From the NCBI GenBank assembly GCA_049652745.1, contig JBASEY010000033.1, positions 1 to 64,000 on the forward strand: DNA of 64,000 bases, read 5' to 3'. Below the pieces are notes generated by a model, which saw only the letters and a list, made by a program, of their open reading frames with translations, was not told the DNA's origin and searched no databases. This DNA is from JBASEY01 sp049652745. Lineage in GTDB: Bacteria > CSSED10-310. The position numbers and the translations under genes were made by a program. Below are positions 62,503 to 64,000 of the stretch, piece after piece. Numbering within the stretch: the first letter of the stretch is position 1; the number at the start of each line of letters is the position of its first letter.

Positions 62503-63716
62503 CGATCGAGTTCACTCATATATTCTAGCTGATTTTCGACAAAATTCAGTACGGTTTCAGCAGCCTTGTCCGAAGGGTCGAAAGAACCGAATTGCAATCG
62601 AAATCTGTCAAGATTGTCGAGCATTTCAGCCAGTATATCCTTGTTTTGCAGAATGTGTCGAGTCTCGATCAACAATCGATCCACAGATAAATCTTTTTGG
62701 ATCAATTCCGGCACTGCTTTTTTCTTTAATATCAAGTTTGCAAAGCTGATGTTTTCGACCTGGATCAGCATTCTGGCAAGTAGATATGTAAGGCGGCTTG
62801 ATCGATAGACGACGATATGTGGAACTCCGAGCAAAGCGGTTTCCAGCGCGGCGGTTCCTGAAGTCACCCATGCAAAATCGGCGCTTTTCAAAACAGTCAG
62901 AGTGTCATTTTTCACGACACAGATAGAATTATTTGATTTAGACATATCGATAGGAAGCTTGTGTTCGGATATTGTGTCTGCCAGGGCGATAATTGTATGT
63001 ATTGTTTTCGAGGAGTCAGGTCCAAAGGGACAAGCTGCGGCTAGTTTTTGTTGAGCTTCAAAAAACAGCGGTAGAATTCGATGGATTTCATTGTATCTGC
63101 TACCAGGAAGCAAGCCCAAGACAAAATCGGAATCTGACAGGCCCAACTTTTTTCTACATTCGCTCCTTTCAGGAACTTTGTTGATTCGATTTAAAACCGG
63201 GTGCCCCACAAATTGCGCTTGTACTCCGCGAAGGCGGTACCATTCTTTTTCAAAAGCGAACAGCACCATCATTTGGTCAACATATTTTTGAATAGTTTCA
63301 ACACGGCCGCTTCGCCAAGCCCACAATTGCGGGCTGACATAATAAATGACGGGCACATTGAGTTTTTTCAGCTTTTTGGCAAGTCGAAGGTTAAAATCAG
63401 GATAATCGACAAGAATAGCAGCGACAGGCTTTTTTTCTTTAACCCTGCTGATAATTTGATTCATTACACTCATAATTCGAGGAATTTTCAGAACAACTTC
63501 AGTTATTCCAGTCACACCCAGATCATCGACTCTATACCAAAGATCAACGCCTTCCGCTTGCATCGCCGAGCCTCCAACGCCGTAGAAAGCGCTTTTCGGC
63601 TGAATCTTTCGTATCGATCTCACCAGGGCGGCGCTCAACAAATCACCCGACAATTCACCTGCAACTATCAGAAAATCATAGGAATAGTGCGCTTGTTTTG
63701 CTGGAGTTTTTCTCAT
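62499..63716 (-). CDS. lpxB: Lipid-A-disaccharide synthase LpxB
   Basis: This 405-residue family 19 glycosyltransferase joins lipid X and UDP-diacylglucosamine. VAGELSGDLLSAALVRSI, YGVGGSAMQAEG, VDYPDFNLRLAKK, YYVSPQLWAWRSGRV and LLPGSRYNEI are all diagnostic. It is the first gene of the minus-strand LPS operon. The ribosome site before 63716 is weak (GATGAGATGAGA). No other lpx genes precede it inside the window. Confidence 0.96.
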   Translation of the reverse strand: MRKTPAKQAHYSYDFLIVAGELSGDLLSAALVRSIRKIQPKSAFYGVGGSAMQAEGVDLWYRVDDLGVTGITEVVLKIPRIMSVMNQIISRVKEKKPVAAILVDYPDFNLRLAKKLKKLNVPVIYYVSPQLWAWRSGRVETIQKYVDQMMVLFAFEKEWYRLRGVQAQFVGHPVLNRINKVPERSECRKKLGLSDSDFVLGLLPGSRYNEIHRILPLFFEAQQKLAAACPFGPDSSKTIHTIIALADTISEHKLPIDMSKSNNSICVVKNDTLTVLKSADFAWVTSGTAALETALLGVPHIVVYRSSRLTYLLARMLIQVENISFANLILKKKAVPELIQKDLSVDRLLIETRHILQNKDILAEMLDNLDRFRLQFGSFDPSDKAAETVLNFVENQLEYMSELDR

Positions 63717-63769
63717 CTCATCAATAAACTAGCATGGTTTCATCTGCATAAAAAGGGGTTATTTTTTAA

Positions 63770-63798
63770 TTGACATGTCGAAACTCGCTAATTAGAGT
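63770..63798 (+). promoter_or_regulatory. Promoter of tRNA-Lys
   Basis: A perfect TTGACA at 63770-63775 and TAGAGT at 63793-63798 are separated by 17 bases. They place transcription start about 5-8 bases before the tRNA at 63811. This is the clearest sigma70-type promoter in the window. Confidence 0.75.
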
Positions 63799-63810
63799 TT
63801 CCACGATGTC

Positions 63811-63883
63811 GGGCCATTAGCTCAACTGGCAGAGCAGCGGACTCTTAATCCGAAGGTTGAAGGTTCGATTCCTTCATGGCCCA
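63811..63883 (+). tRNA. tRNA-Lys (anticodon CTT)
   Basis: A 73-base cloverleaf folds from GGGCCAT at 63811 pairing with ATGGCCC at 63876-63882, with discriminator A at 63883. The D arm (AGCTCAACTGGCAGAGC), the anticodon loop with CTT at 63844-63846 and the T arm (GAAGGTTCGATTCCTTC) are regular. The outer anticodon-stem pair is a G-A mismatch. CCA is not encoded. The remaining 117 bases to the window end show no gene. Confidence 0.95.
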
Positions 63884-64000
63884 TAAAGCTGAAATAAATG
63901 GCAACAAGCTTTCTGTAAACCCGAATCGATTACTGAAAAATATAAACTCGATTAATCTTGTACAAGACACAAAATCGGTTAGTGGACTTGATATTTTTGA

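Noticed and set aside
63811..64000. Genomic island integrated at the tRNA-Lys gene
   Set aside because: No integrase or repeated tRNA end was found in the short sequence after the tRNA; the window ends too soon to judge.

Overview
This window looks like the chromosome of an uncultured Gram-negative bacterium. The right half carries a near-complete set of late lipid A, Kdo and heptose genes (lpxB, waaA, lpxK, two LpxL-type acyltransferases, waaF, rfaE1, kdsB, lapB), so the cell has an LPS outer membrane. The left half is full of secreted modular proteins with dockerin tails, Pro-Thr linkers and C-terminal anchor signals. That style is common in poorly characterised candidate phyla, but I cannot name a lineage from sequence alone. 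Codon use and gene style look uniform, and I saw no phage, transposase, integrase or CRISPR array.

Layout. 0-1.3 kb: a DUF1848 gene interrupted by one in-frame amber codon, next to short dispersed repeats. 1.5-4.7 kb: a secreted protein with a shared C-terminal domain, an isochorismatase-like hydrolase and a membrane protein. 5-10.6 kb: three dockerin-tailed secreted proteins and a DUF2807 adhesin-like protein. 10.6-16.4 kb: a tripartite RND efflux operon on the minus strand (TolC-like, HlyD-like, permease). 16.6-28.8 kb: three large paralogous modular surface proteins with long related 5' leaders, then an FG-GAP/ASPIC-UnbV protein and a subtilisin with a dockerin. 28.8-32.4 kb: nucleotide-sugar genes (N-acetyltransferase, UDP-sugar dehydrogenase) and two envelope proteins. 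32.7-36.1 kb: cutA, smpB, pgk and larC. 36.2-41.7 kb: a very large NtrY-like kinase overlapping an NtrX/NtrC-like sigma54 activator. 41.6-44.2 kb: a B12-binding radical SAM protein and a methyltransferase. 44.3-53.1 kb: rfaE1-kdsB-pyrG-lpxL-lapB-TPR-mutS. 53.1-63.7 kb: a GNAT protein and a tightly packed ten-gene minus-strand operon from lpxB to two glycosyltransferases. 63.8 kb: tRNA-Lys(CTT) with its promoter.

How the genes work together. The right half makes and exports the LPS core: PyrG supplies CTP for KdsB, CMP-Kdo feeds WaaA, LpxB and LpxK build lipid IVA, LpxL-type enzymes acylate it, WaaF adds heptose, and LapB probably tunes flux. The left half appears to encode an extracellular assembly system. 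Recurring beta-rich modules are joined to one of three interchangeable C-termini: a cysteine-framed dockerin (four proteins), an FWxSW domain I cannot assign to a named family (three proteins), or an IPTL-CTERM-like membrane anchor (two proteins). The most novel signals are this tail-swapping architecture, a candidate leader RNA shared by three of the genes, and a family of look-alike terminators containing GTGATATC.
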